A DNA stretch of 51,173 nt, from contig JBGVKG010000016.1 in the NCBI GenBank assembly GCA_045123575.1, positions 1 through 51,173 of the forward strand. The letters are read 5' to 3'. Each line of letters opens with the position of its first letter. Position 1 is the stretch's first letter. The position numbers and the translations under genes were made by a program. Of this stretch, positions 31,710 to 40,651 are shown one piece after another. This DNA is from SVEL01 sp045123575. GTDB taxonomy: Bacteria > Bacillota > Clostridia > Lachnospirales > Lachnospiraceae. A model generated the notes under the pieces. It worked only from the letters and a program-made list of their open reading frames with translations, did not search any database and was not told where the DNA came from.

Positions 31710-32468
31710 TTAGTCGTGATGGAGTTTACCCAAGAATTCTTTCATACGAGGATTGTCTGAACCAAATACCTCATCTGGTGTGCCGCTAGCAGCGATAACG
31801 CCCTTATCCATAAAGATAATACGGTCTGAAATGTTCTTAGCAAATGACATTTCGTGAGTAACGATAACCATAGTCATCTTTTGTTCAGCCAATGACTTGA
31901 TAACCTTTAATACCTCGCCTGTAAGCTCAGGGTCGAGAGCTGAAGTAGGCTCATCAAAGAACAGAATCTTTGGCTTTAGCGCCAGTGCTCTAGCTATGGC
32001 TACACGCTGCTGCTGACCACCTGATAATTGACCAGGGTAGTAGTCTGCCTTGTCAGCAAGCCCCATTCTATCTAGGAGCTGTCTAGCCTCGTTTATAACC
32101 TCATCTTTGTCTCTTTTTTGAACGCTTATAGGAGCGTCTATAATATTCTTGAGCACTGTCTTGTGTGGGAACAGGTTAAAGTTCTGGAACACAAGTCCAA
32201 ATGTTTTACGAAGTTCATGTAACTTTGACTTGGATGCATACATAGAACGGCCATATGCCATAGTGACAGCAGGCTCACCTATATATGACAAATCACCTTG
32301 ATCCATTGTTTCGAGTAATGTGGCAAGCCTTAGTAATGTTGATTTGCCAGAGCCCGATGGACCGATGATAGACAAAACCTCGCCTTCCTTTACCTGAAGG
32401 GAAATTCCCTTTAATACTTCAAGGTCACCAAAGGATTTATGGACATTATTCATTTCTAAAAAGTTCAT
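31710..32468 (-). CDS. polar amino acid ABC transporter, ATP-binding protein
   Basis: The 252-residue ATPase of a GlnQ-type importer: Walker A GPSGSGKST, signature LSGGQQQR, Walker B ILFFDEPTSALD, and the H-loop THEMSFA are all intact. It supplies energy for amino acid uptake at the membrane. The start lies two bases from the stop of the permease gene, with an SD inside that gene, so the three genes form one minus-strand operon (binding protein, permease, ATPase). Confidence 0.9.
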   Translation of the reverse strand: MNFLEMNNVHKSFGDLEVLKGISLQVKEGEVLSIIGPSGSGKSTLLRLATLLETMDQGDLSYIGEPAVTMAYGRSMYASKSKLHELRKTFGLVFQNFNLFPHKTVLKNIIDAPISVQKRDKDEVINEARQLLDRMGLADKADYYPGQLSGGQQQRVAIARALALKPKILFFDEPTSALDPELTGEVLKVIKSLAEQKMTMVIVTHEMSFAKNISDRIIFMDKGVIAASGTPDEVFGSDNPRMKEFLGKLHHD

Positions 32469-32470
32469 AT

Positions 32471-33127
32471 CTATACCTCTCTTTCGTGACGCTTCAAGCT
32501 TTTTTCTATCTTACCCATAACAATAGTAACTATGAGATTGAATATGTAGTAGAAGATAGCTGCCGCTACAAATGGCATAAGAGTAGTCTCTCTAGCTGCT
32601 ATCTGCTTGGCTATGGCAAACATCTCCAAATAATTAAGAGAGAATGCCAGCGATGTATCCTTTACCAGTGTTATAACTTCATTGGTTATAGATGGCATAA
32701 TGATGCGTATAACCTGTGGGAATATATTCTTAGTAAATGTCTGAAATTTATTATATCCAAGTATGGTCGATGCTTCGTACTGTCCCTTTGGTATGGCTTC
32801 TATACCAGAACGGTAAATCTCGGCAAAGTAGGCTGCATAGTTAATAGAGAAACCTACGATAATAGCAGGAAATCTCCAATCAGCTATAGGCATTTTAAAG
32901 AGATAGTAAGGGAAAAAGTACCATACCATCAGCTGTAGCATAAGTGGTGTTCCACGCAAGATAGATATGAGCACATTTGTAGGGATACTTATAATCTTAA
33001 AGCGTGACATTCTTCCAAATGCTATTACAAGGCCAAGTGGAAGTGAAAATATCAATGTAAGGAAAAATATTCCCATTGAATTAAGCATACCACCGGATAA
33101 TTGTTCAATCATAGTTTGTAGTGTCAT
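32471..33127 (-). CDS. polar amino acid ABC transporter, permease
   Basis: The 218-residue membrane protein shows the HisM/GlnP-type permease layout with about five helices and the EAA-loop (YRSGIEAIPKGQYEAS) that contacts the ATPase. It is 34 bases after the binding-protein gene. A single permease gene suggests a homodimer. Confidence 0.9.
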   Translation of the reverse strand: MTLQTMIEQLSGGMLNSMGIFFLTLIFSLPLGLVIAFGRMSRFKIISIPTNVLISILRGTPLMLQLMVWYFFPYYLFKMPIADWRFPAIIVGFSINYAAYFAEIYRSGIEAIPKGQYEASTILGYNKFQTFTKNIFPQVIRIIMPSITNEVITLVKDTSLAFSLNYLEMFAIAKQIAARETTLMPFVAAAIFYYIFNLIVTIVMGKIEKSLKRHEREV

Positions 33128-33161
33128 GTAAGTTTACCTCTTTAGTTTATGTGACTAAAAT

Positions 33162-33950
33162 TTAATCTAAACAAGTCATGTCAGATAAATTGTACTTATC
33201 TGCTAATTTATCGAAAGTGCCGTTTTCTTTTAAAGTCTTTAATGCTTCATTGATTTCATCACGAAGAGAAGTGTTACCCTTCTTGAAACCAACGCCGTAC
33301 TTTTCAGCATTAAGGTGCTCGTCAAGGATGATGAAATCATCGCCACGGCTTGCTATCTGGTACTGTGCAACACCGATGTCCATAGCTAAAGCATTGATAG
33401 AACCAGCCTCTAACTCTACGAAAGCTGTGTTGTAGTCAGCAAACTGAGTTAATGTCTTAAATGTATCAGCTAAAGCCTTCTGGCCGTCTGCGCTAGACAA
33501 TACATCTAAAGCGGCAGAAGCAGACTGTACACCAACAACTTTGCCAGATAAGTCAGCAAATGACTTGATACCAGCATTCTTCTTTACTACGATAACCTGG
33601 CTGTTATCTACATAAGGAACAGACCATTCATAGTCATCTTCACGACCATTGATAGTAAAGCCATTCCAGATACAGTCGATAGAACCAGAGTTAAGCTCGT
33701 TATCCTTGCTGTCCCATGCGATAGGCTGCTTCTTAAGTGTCCAGCCCTTTAACTTACATACTGCCTCGGCTAACTCTAAGTCGAAGCCTGTGTAGTCACC
33801 ATTCTCATCCATATATCCGTATGGTGGGTACTCGGCATCAAAGCCTACGATAAATGTGCTGTCATCATTGCCGCCACCACAGCCTACAAGCATTGTAGCA
33901 ACAGTTCCGATTGTTAATAAACCTGCTAATAATTTCTTTGCAAATCTCAT
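33162..33950 (-). CDS. amino acid ABC transporter, substrate-binding lipoprotein
   Basis: The 262-residue protein has a signal peptide with lipobox LVGC (Cys near residue 24) and a type 3 periplasmic-binding fold (FIVGFDAEYPPYGY, then SIDCIWNGFTINGRE). It captures a polar amino acid outside the membrane. It is read in the same direction as argG but behind argG's terminator, so any link to arginine is only positional. Its leader (33951-34160) holds CCTAGT/ACTAGG and TAGCA/TGCTA repeats that may form hairpins. Confidence 0.88.
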   Translation of the reverse strand: MRFAKKLLAGLLTIGTVATMLVGCGGGNDDSTFIVGFDAEYPPYGYMDENGDYTGFDLELAEAVCKLKGWTLKKQPIAWDSKDNELNSGSIDCIWNGFTINGREDDYEWSVPYVDNSQVIVVKKNAGIKSFADLSGKVVGVQSASAALDVLSSADGQKALADTFKTLTQFADYNTAFVELEAGSINALAMDIGVAQYQIASRGDDFIILDEHLNAEKYGVGFKKGNTSLRDEINEALKTLKENGTFDKLADKYNLSDMTCLD

Positions 33951-33982
33951 ATTAATACCTCATTCTATTTTATTTTTTGTAA

Positions 33983-34012
33983 CCTAGTAAGATTTAAGTG
34001 AAACTAACTAGG
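33983..34012 (-). other. leader hairpin candidate of the amino acid transporter
   Basis: CCTAGT (33983-33988) pairs with ACTAGG (34007-34012) around an 18-base loop, within the 5' leader of the binding-protein gene. The 34013-34160 stretch shows no other recognisable element; I see no T-box or known riboswitch motif. Confidence 0.3.
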
Positions 34013-34164
34013 ATTTAATATGTAAAGGAAATTTACAGTATGATAGCACTTTAATATGCTACCATAACTCTGTAATAATAACATAAAGAAGAAAGAAGGT
34101 CAATGATATAAGTGAAAATGAGATTAATTGTATAAAGGATGAATATCGTAAATATACCATTTTT

Positions 34165-34211
34165 ACTAAAAAAGTTACGAGCAAAGACCTTAAGTAATCT
34201 TGTGCTCGTAA
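34165..34211 (-). terminator. argG terminator
   Basis: GTTACGAGCA (34174-34183) pairs with TGCTCGTAAC (34202-34211). On the minus strand it is followed by CTTTTTTAG. Confidence 0.85.
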
Positions 34212-34290
34212 CCTAAATCAAAAAATATTTTTATATTGTCATGTACCAATCAATAACTAGTAAGAAAAGTATAACTTTAATACCTATCCC

Positions 34291-35517
34291 TTAGTTCTTA
34301 TTGCTCTTAGCTTCCTGTAACTTCATTGCACGAACCTTAAGTGGGAGACCGAACAATGTGATGAATCCTGAAGCATCATTGTGATCATACATATCACCAG
34401 TTGTGAAGCTTGCAAGTGACTCATTATATAATGAGTATGGAGAAGTAGTACCAGCCTTGATGATGTTACCCTTGTAGAGCTTGAACTTAACTTCACCTGT
34501 TACATATTCCTGTGTAGATGTAACGAATGCCTGAACAGCCTCACGGAGTGGTGTGAACCACTTTCCTTCGTAAACGATCTGAGAGAACTTATTTCCCATA
34601 TCCTTCTTTACTTCCATAGTAGCTCTGTCGAGAACTAATTCCTCAAGCTGCTTGTGAGCCTCTAAAAGGATTGTTCCACCTGGAGTCTCATATACACCAC
34701 GAGACTTCATACCTACTACACGGTTTTCAACGATATCAATGATACCGATACCGTGCTTACCACCGAGAGTATTTAACTCTGTGATAATCTCAGAAACCTT
34801 CATAGCCTTGCCATTTAACTTTGTAGGAACACCCTTCTCAAATGACATTGTAACATACTCGCCCTCATCTGGAGCCTTCTCAGGTCTAACACCGAGAACG
34901 AGGAGATGATCGTAGTTTGGCTCATTTGCTGGGTCTTCAAGCTCGAGACCTTCGTGGCTGATGTGCCATAAGTTACGGTCACGGCTGTAGCTTGAGTCTG
35001 TACCGAATGGAAGGTCGATACCGTGCTTCTTACAGTACTCGATCTCAGCCTCTCTAGAATCCATCTTCCAGAGGTCATTCATTCTCCAAGGAGCGATAAT
35101 CTTGATATCAGGAGCTAATGCCTTGATAGCAAGCTCGAAACGAATCTGGTCATTTCCCTTGCCTGTAGCACCGTGGCAGATAGCAACAGCGCCTTCCTTA
35201 CGAGCGATTTCTACAAGTCTCTTTGCAATAACTGGACGAGCCATAGATGTACCAAGGAGGTACTTGTTCTCGTATACAGCACCTGCCTGTACGCAAGGCA
35301 TAATGTATTCGTCACAGAACTCGTCAACGATATTCTCTATGTATAACTTAGAAGCACCTGAAAGCTTTGCTCTCTCATCGAGACCATCAAGCTCATTACC
35401 CTGACCGCAGTCAACGCAACAGCAGATAACTTCATAATCAAAATTTTCCTTTAACCATGGAATAATGGCAGTAGTATCAAGACCACCTGAATAAGCTAAT
35501 ACAACTTTTTCTTTCAT
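34291..35517 (-). CDS. argG: argininosuccinate synthase
   Basis: ArgG joins citrulline and aspartate, with ATP, to argininosuccinate. The 408-residue protein starts MKEKVVLAYSGGLDTT, with the PP-loop SGGLDT, and continues with typical segments such as HGATGKGNDQ. The start complementary to 35515-35517 has AGGAGG ten bases ahead; a longer frame upstream would run through the regulatory region. It is divergent from argC-argJ-argB. A perfect ARG box lies between its promoter and start. No argH follows. Confidence 0.95.
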   Translation of the reverse strand: MKEKVVLAYSGGLDTTAIIPWLKENFDYEVICCCVDCGQGNELDGLDERAKLSGASKLYIENIVDEFCDEYIMPCVQAGAVYENKYLLGTSMARPVIAKRLVEIARKEGAVAICHGATGKGNDQIRFELAIKALAPDIKIIAPWRMNDLWKMDSREAEIEYCKKHGIDLPFGTDSSYSRDRNLWHISHEGLELEDPANEPNYDHLLVLGVRPEKAPDEGEYVTMSFEKGVPTKLNGKAMKVSEIITELNTLGGKHGIGIIDIVENRVVGMKSRGVYETPGGTILLEAHKQLEELVLDRATMEVKKDMGNKFSQIVYEGKWFTPLREAVQAFVTSTQEYVTGEVKFKLYKGNIIKAGTTSPYSLYNESLASFTTGDMYDHNDASGFITLFGLPLKVRAMKLQEAKSNKN

Positions 35518-35550
35518 GATAATTCCTCCTAATTGATTTGACACAACTTT

Positions 35551-35598
35551 ATGCATAAAATATGAATAAATATTCAAAAATATGTATAAAATGCATTA
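35551..35598. promoter_or_regulatory. ARG box cluster of argG
   Basis: TATGAATAAATATTCAAA (35561-35578) fits the ARG box WNTGAATWWWWATTCANW at every position. A second, weaker site follows at 35582-35596 (TGTAT, three bases, ATGCA), and ATGCAT at 35551-35556 gives a further half-site. This is where the arginine repressor ArgR/AhrC should bind. It lies between the argG promoter and the argG start. Confidence 0.8.
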
Positions 35599-35616
35599 GT
35601 TGTGAAAACTAGGTTA

Positions 35617-35645
35617 AATATACTCTAGTTTTATGTATTATGCAA
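35617..35645 (-). promoter_or_regulatory. argG promoter
   Basis: On the minus strand TTGCAT (35640-35645), 17 bases, TATATT (35617-35622). Transcription would start near 35610, just before the ARG boxes. Confidence 0.65.
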
Positions 35646-35768
35646 GTGTTTTTTTACTTATTTATATAAAGAAAATAAAAAGAACGGAAGACTAGGGAAT
35701 ATAAGCATATTGAGAAGATGTAGGTTTTGAAGATGAAGGGCTATTGGTGCTATATTTAGATAAAATTA

Positions 35769-35819
35769 TATGAATTATTATAAAAAGTACTTGCATATTA
35801 TTCATAATAGATGTATAGT
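35769..35819 (+). promoter_or_regulatory. argC promoter with overlapping ARG boxes
   Basis: TTGCAT (35791-35796), a 17-base spacer and TATAGT (35814-35819) form the promoter. A site matching 16 of 18 positions of the ARG box lies at 35769-35786. A second site (TGCATATTATTCA, 35792-35804) overlaps the -35 and spacer, so bound repressor would block RNA polymerase. Confidence 0.65.
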
Positions 35820-35939
35820 GTGTTGAGATAAGAACTTCCTATTATAATGTAATAATTTTTTAGACATTATTTAAGGAAGGCAATCCATAAACAAGCATTC
35901 ACATAAATATAGATGTGATATGTGAAAGGAGTACATTAT

Positions 35940-36887
35940 ATGAAAACAAAGATTTTTATTGATGGTAGTGAAGGAACAACTGGACTTCGTATATATGAAA
36001 GATTCCAGGGTAGAGATGATATAGAGTTGTTGAAGATAGACCCAGAGCTTAGAAAGGACCCAGAGGAGAGAAAGAAGATGATTAATGCATCTGATATTAC
36101 ATTCCTCTGTTTGCCAGATGTAGCGGCAAAGGAGTCGGTATCCTTGGTTGAAAATGATAATGTTGTTATTATTGATACATCTACAGCCCACAGAACAGAG
36201 GAGGGCTGGGCGTATGGTTTCCCAGAGCTCTCTGCAGAGCATAAGGAAAAAATCGTTAAGGGCAAGCGTATAGCAGTGCCAGGCTGCTATGCTACAGGAT
36301 TTATATCGCTTGTATATCCTTTAGTAGCCGGTGGTATACTTCCGAAGGATTATCCAGTTAGCTGCTTTGGTATCTCAGGCTACAGTGGAGCTGGAAAGAA
36401 GGCTATCGCAGTATATGAAGGCGACGAAAAGCCAGTAGAGCATAATTCTGGTAGATTATATGCGTTGACACAGCAGCATAAGCATCTAAAGGAGATGCAA
36501 AAGATTACAGGATTAGAGAGAACACCGCTCTTTACACCTGTTATAGATGATTATTATAGTGGTATGGTGGTTTCTATTCAGCTTTACACCGATATGTTAG
36601 ATAAGAAGGAAAGTGTTGATAGTCTTATTGCTTACTATACAGATTACTATAAGAATCAACCATTTATAAAGGTAGCGCAGGCTGATGATGAGGTGACGGC
36701 TAGTGGTTTTATAGCAGGAAATGGCTTGTCAGGATGGGATGGATTGAAGGTTTATATCACAGGTAATGAAGATAGAGTAGTTATATCAGCACAGTTTGAT
36801 AACTTAGGTAAGGGTGCATCTGGTGCAGCCGTAGAGTGTATGAATTTAGTGCTTGGATGCGATCCAACTACCGGTTTAGAGTTATAA
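35940..36887 (+). CDS. argC: N-acetyl-gamma-glutamyl-phosphate reductase, short type
   Basis: ArgC reduces N-acetylglutamyl phosphate with NADPH in arginine synthesis. ATG 35940 follows AAAGGAG and is preferred to the longer in-frame start at 35922. The 315-residue protein is of the short (type 2) ArgC class. It has IDGSEGTTGLR at the nucleotide site and the active Cys in PGCYATG (C116). First gene of argC-argJ-argB; argJ starts 30 bases after. Confidence 0.93.
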   Translation: MKTKIFIDGSEGTTGLRIYERFQGRDDIELLKIDPELRKDPEERKKMINASDITFLCLPDVAAKESVSLVENDNVVIIDTSTAHRTEEGWAYGFPELSAEHKEKIVKGKRIAVPGCYATGFISLVYPLVAGGILPKDYPVSCFGISGYSGAGKKAIAVYEGDEKPVEHNSGRLYALTQQHKHLKEMQKITGLERTPLFTPVIDDYYSGMVVSIQLYTDMLDKKESVDSLIAYYTDYYKNQPFIKVAQADDEVTASGFIAGNGLSGWDGLKVYITGNEDRVVISAQFDNLGKGASGAAVECMNLVLGCDPTTGLEL

Positions 36888-36917
36888 GGAAGAATATGAT
36901 GAAAAGGAGATGACACT

Positions 36918-38144
36918 ATGAAGCAGATAAATGGTGGAGTGACAGCAGCACAAGGCTTTAGTGCAACAGGCTTAGCTGTCGGTATAAAGAAAAAAACTGA
37001 AAAAAAGGATATGGCTCTTGTATATAGTGAGAAGCCATGTAAGGTAGCTGGTACATTTACAAAGAATATTGTTAAGGCTGCTTGCGTTAAATATGATATG
37101 GATGTAGTTGAGAATAGCCCGTTTGTGCAGGCTGTGGTAGTTAATAGTGGTATTGCCAATGCTTGTACAGGCAAGCAGGGATATGAGTACTGTGGTGCAA
37201 CGGCAAAGGCGGCTTCAGAGTGCTTAAACATTCCAGATAGTGCAGTACTTGTAGCATCTACAGGTGTTATAGGAGCCCAGCTTCCTATAGATAAGATAAC
37301 AGAGGGTATTAAGCTTATGACTCCTCTCCTTGGCACAACTGTTGAAGATGGAACTTTAGCAGCAGAGGCTATTATGACAACAGATACACATTCAAAACAG
37401 ATAGCATATCAGTTAGAAATAGGTGGAAAGACTGTAACTGTAGGTGGTATGTGTAAGGGCTCTGGAATGATTCATCCTAATATGTGTACAATGCTTGCGT
37501 TTATTACAACAGATATAAATATATCTAAAGAAATGTTAACAAAGGCTGTAAAGGCTAATGTGGATGATACATTTAATATGGTTACAGTAGATGGTGATAC
37601 ATCTACCAATGACACAATGCTTGTTATGGCTAATGGTATGGCTGGAAATGAAGAAATTACAGAGGAAAATGAGGATTATAAGAAGTTCTCAGAGGCATTG
37701 CTGGCAGTAAATACATATTTAGCTAAGCAGATGGCAGGCGATGGTGAAGGTGCTACAGCACTTTTTGAGGTAAAGGTTGTTGGTGCAGAGACTAAGGAAC
37801 AGGCTGTTACTATAGCGAAGTCAGTAGTATCGTCAAGCCTTGTAAAGACTGCTATTGCAGGTCACGATGCTAACTGGGGAAGAATATGTTGTGCCATGGG
37901 ATATTCTGGTGCACAGTTTGATACAGAAAAAGTGGATTTATACTTTATAAGCAAAGCTGGAGAGTTAAAGATAGTAGAGAATAGTGTGGCAACAGATTAT
38001 AGTGAAGAGAAGGCCACAGAGATATTATCACAGCCAGAGATAACAGCTCTTATCGATATTAAGATGGGAGAGGCTACAGCAACAGCATGGGGTTGTGATT
38101 TGACACACGAGTATATAAGCATCAATGCGGATTACAGAAGCTAA
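36918..38144 (+). CDS. argJ: bifunctional glutamate N-acetyltransferase / ornithine acetyltransferase
   Basis: ArgJ recycles the acetyl group from acetylornithine to glutamate. The 408-residue precursor has GTFTKN near the N-terminus and the self-cleavage region KGSGMIHPNM-C-TMLAF, with Thr191 as nucleophile of the beta chain. The residue before Thr is Cys190, where most family members have Ala. This does not remove the nucleophile. GGAGATG lies ahead of ATG 36918. Confidence 0.92.
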   Translation: MKQINGGVTAAQGFSATGLAVGIKKKTEKKDMALVYSEKPCKVAGTFTKNIVKAACVKYDMDVVENSPFVQAVVVNSGIANACTGKQGYEYCGATAKAASECLNIPDSAVLVASTGVIGAQLPIDKITEGIKLMTPLLGTTVEDGTLAAEAIMTTDTHSKQIAYQLEIGGKTVTVGGMCKGSGMIHPNMCTMLAFITTDINISKEMLTKAVKANVDDTFNMVTVDGDTSTNDTMLVMANGMAGNEEITEENEDYKKFSEALLAVNTYLAKQMAGDGEGATALFEVKVVGAETKEQAVTIAKSVVSSSLVKTAIAGHDANWGRICCAMGYSGAQFDTEKVDLYFISKAGELKIVENSVATDYSEEKATEILSQPEITALIDIKMGEATATAWGCDLTHEYISINADYRS

Positions 38145-38268
38145 ATAACGTAGGGCGATAGTTTGAAGTTGCGAAGTGTGGTGATTGCGAGAGTTTCTAA
38201 GAAACGAAGCAATTAGTTTAACGTAAAAAAGAAGAGAAAATAGAAACTAGTAAAAAGGAGAAAACAAA

Positions 38269-39168
38269 ATGACAGAAAGAGAAATGGAAGCTTTAAAGGA
38301 AAAAGCAAACGTCCTCATAGAGGCATTACCTTACATACAGAGATTTAATAGAAAGATAATAGTAGTTAAGTACGGCGGAAGCGCTATGGTAGATGAGGAG
38401 CTTAAGAGAAATGTTATAAAGGATGTAACACTTCTTAAGTTAGTAGGTTTTAAACCAATTATCGTTCATGGTGGCGGTAAGGAAATAAGCAAGTGGGTAG
38501 AGCGTTCAGGTATGGAGGCAAAGTTTATCAATGGTCTTCGTGTAACAGATGAAGCTACTATGGAGATAGCCGAGATGGTTCTTGGTAAGGTAGGTAAGCA
38601 GCTTGTTTCGTTAGTAGAGGAACTGGGTGTTAAGGCTATATCTATAAGTGGTAAGGATGGCAAGATGCTTACATGTACAAAGAAGTATTCAAATGGCGAG
38701 GATATCGGATTTGTAGGTGAAGTTGAGAGTGTTGACCCTAAGATATTGTTTGATTTGATTGAGAAGGATTATCTTCCTATCGTTAGCCCTATAGGATTAG
38801 ATGAGAAGTATCAGTCTTATAATATAAATGCAGATGATGCAGCTTGTGCTATTGCCCGTGCTGTTCAGGCTGAAAAACTTGCATTCCTTACAGATATTGA
38901 AGGTGTATATAAGGATCCAAAGGACCCTTCGACTCTTATATCAGAGTTACACGTTAGCGAGGCGAGAGAGCTTATAGGTGATGGATATATAGGTGGAGGT
39001 ATGCTTCCAAAACTCAATAACTGCATTGATGCCATTGAAAATGGTGTTTCTAGAGTGCATATTCTTGATGGCCGTATGTTACATTGTCTCTTGCTTGAGA
39101 TATTTACAAACAAGGGAATTGGAACAGCTATTTTAGGTGATGAAGAATCTAAATTTTTCCAAGATTAG
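38269..39168 (+). CDS. argB: acetylglutamate kinase
   Basis: ArgB phosphorylates N-acetylglutamate with ATP. The 299-residue protein shows the amino acid kinase fold: VVKYGGSAM, VHGGGKEIS and AFLTDIEGVY are intact. The 124-base gap after argJ contains a hairpin (TTGC...GTTTC/GAAAC...GCAA, 38185-38212), perhaps tuning the operon. AAAAAGGAG precedes ATG 38269. argD and argF do not follow here. Confidence 0.93.
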   Translation: MTEREMEALKEKANVLIEALPYIQRFNRKIIVVKYGGSAMVDEELKRNVIKDVTLLKLVGFKPIIVHGGGKEISKWVERSGMEAKFINGLRVTDEATMEIAEMVLGKVGKQLVSLVEELGVKAISISGKDGKMLTCTKKYSNGEDIGFVGEVESVDPKILFDLIEKDYLPIVSPIGLDEKYQSYNINADDAACAIARAVQAEKLAFLTDIEGVYKDPKDPSTLISELHVSEARELIGDGYIGGGMLPKLNNCIDAIENGVSRVHILDGRMLHCLLLEIFTNKGIGTAILGDEESKFFQD

Positions 39169-39206
39169 TACAATAACGCTTAATTGTACAAAAATATAAA
39201 AAAACA

Positions 39207-39235
39207 TTGTAAAAAAGTTAAAAATTGGTTACAAT
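39207..39235 (+). promoter_or_regulatory. promoter of the comEA-to-comEC run
   Basis: TTGTAA (39207-39212), a 17-base spacer and TACAAT (39230-39235), 54 bases ahead of ATG 39290. Confidence 0.6.
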
Positions 39236-39289
39236 AGTGTAGTGATTTGTTTGAATGTCCTTCTTTATGATATGTAAGGAGGCATTAGG

Positions 39290-39925
39290 ATGAAAAAAGT
39301 AATAAAATCTAAGTGTAGTATAATAAAAAAAGCAGTGAAGTACGTGCTTGGAGTCACGATTATGATGGTTATCGGAGTGATGTACAGCTGTGAAAAGGCT
39401 ACAGATGCTATTGTGATACAAACGTCTGACTATGAGAATAGTGAGACTACAGAAGTAGCTGACAGTAGTATGGAAGCTACTTCTTTTAATTATATATGCA
39501 TACATGTGACAGGTTGTGTTGAACGGGCAGGCGTATATGAACTTAAAGAGGGAAGCAGAGTCTTCGAGGCTATAGAAATGGCAGGAGGCTTTACCAAAGA
39601 AGCGGATACTGAATTTCTAAATCTTGCATCCGTCTTACAGGATGGTCAGAAGGTTTATGTATACTCTAAGCAGGAGGCTATTACGGCTGTAACTTCATAT
39701 GTTTCAAATGAAGAAGATGCATCGAAAAAAGTGATAGTAAACATAAATACTGCATCTAAAGAGGAACTTATGACACTTCCGGGTATAGGAGAGTCAAGGG
39801 CTGAAAGTATTATATCTTATAGAGAAAAGCACGGAAGATTTGCAACTATTGAAGATATTATGAACATATCAGGGATAAAGGAAGCTGCGTTTAATAAGAT
39901 AAAGGACTACATACGTGTAAATTAG
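39290..39925 (+). CDS. comEA: ComEA-like DNA-binding protein
   Basis: The 211-residue protein has one N-terminal membrane anchor (about residues 18-34), an SLBB-type domain (IHVTGCVERAGVYEL, about 70-130) and a C-terminal helix-hairpin-helix (NINTASKEELMTLPGIG, about 150-211). This is the layout of the competence receptor that holds incoming double-stranded DNA outside the membrane. Its cysteine near residue 34 (MYSC) could be lipidated. It starts a close run of genes that includes comEC. Confidence 0.85.
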   Translation: MKKVIKSKCSIIKKAVKYVLGVTIMMVIGVMYSCEKATDAIVIQTSDYENSETTEVADSSMEATSFNYICIHVTGCVERAGVYELKEGSRVFEAIEMAGGFTKEADTEFLNLASVLQDGQKVYVYSKQEAITAVTSYVSNEEDASKKVIVNINTASKEELMTLPGIGESRAESIISYREKHGRFATIEDIMNISGIKEAAFNKIKDYIRVN

Positions 39926-39934
39926 GAGGAATAT

Positions 39935-40627
39935 ATGGCACAAAAGGTATTAGTTGTCGATGATGAAAAAATGATTGTCAAGGGACTTAAGTTCAGTTTG
40001 GAACAGGACGGCATGGTAGTAGATTGTGCGTTTGACGGTGAAGAAGCTGTAAGTTATATCAAGGATAATGAGTATGATATTATTCTTCTTGACTTGATGT
40101 TGCCAAAGTTGAATGGATACGAGGTGTGCCAGCAGGTTAGAGAATTTTCTGATGTGCCTATTATAATGTTGACTGCAAAAGGCGATGATATGGATAAGAT
40201 ATTAGGTCTTGAGTATGGTGCAGATGATTATATGACTAAGCCATTTAATATATTAGAGGTGAAAGCTAGAATAAAAGCTATCATTAGAAGAAATACAAAG
40301 AATAAGGATAAGTCAGATGAGCGAGTAATAGAGTCAAAGGACTTGAAGATAGACTTAGATGGAAGAAGAGTTTTTGTAAGAGGAACAGAGATTAATCTTA
40401 CAGCAAAGGAATTTGATTTGTTAGAGCTTCTCGTTATGAATCCTAATAAGGTATACAGTAGAGAAAATCTTTTAAATACGGTATGGGGATATGAATATCC
40501 AGGAGATGTGAGAACTGTTGATGTTCATATAAGAAGACTTAGAGAAAAGATAGAGCAAAATCCAAGTGATCCTAGCTTTGTTCATACTAAGTGGGGAGTA
40601 GGATACTATTTTAAAGGTGAAGAGTAA
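39935..40627 (+). CDS. OmpR/PhoB-type response regulator
   Basis: A 230-residue regulator with receiver domain (VLVVDDEK, phosphorylation site D53 in ILLDLMLP, conserved Lys in MTKPF) and a winged-helix DNA-binding domain (NLTAKEFDLLELL, VDVHIRRLREKI). It is nine bases after comEA and 24 before its kinase gene. It resembles PhoP/WalR-type regulators, but the signal and targets cannot be read from sequence. Confidence 0.88.
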   Translation: MAQKVLVVDDEKMIVKGLKFSLEQDGMVVDCAFDGEEAVSYIKDNEYDIILLDLMLPKLNGYEVCQQVREFSDVPIIMLTAKGDDMDKILGLEYGADDYMTKPFNILEVKARIKAIIRRNTKNKDKSDERVIESKDLKIDLDGRRVFVRGTEINLTAKEFDLLELLVMNPNKVYSRENLLNTVWGYEYPGDVRTVDVHIRRLREKIEQNPSDPSFVHTKWGVGYYFKGEE

Positions 40628-40651
40628 GCTAAACGTACAAGGAGATAGTGG

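Noticed and set aside
33951..34290. T-box or other amino-acid riboswitch ahead of the transporter or argG
   Set aside because: Only simple hairpins are visible; no T-box sequence or specifier loop could be recognised.
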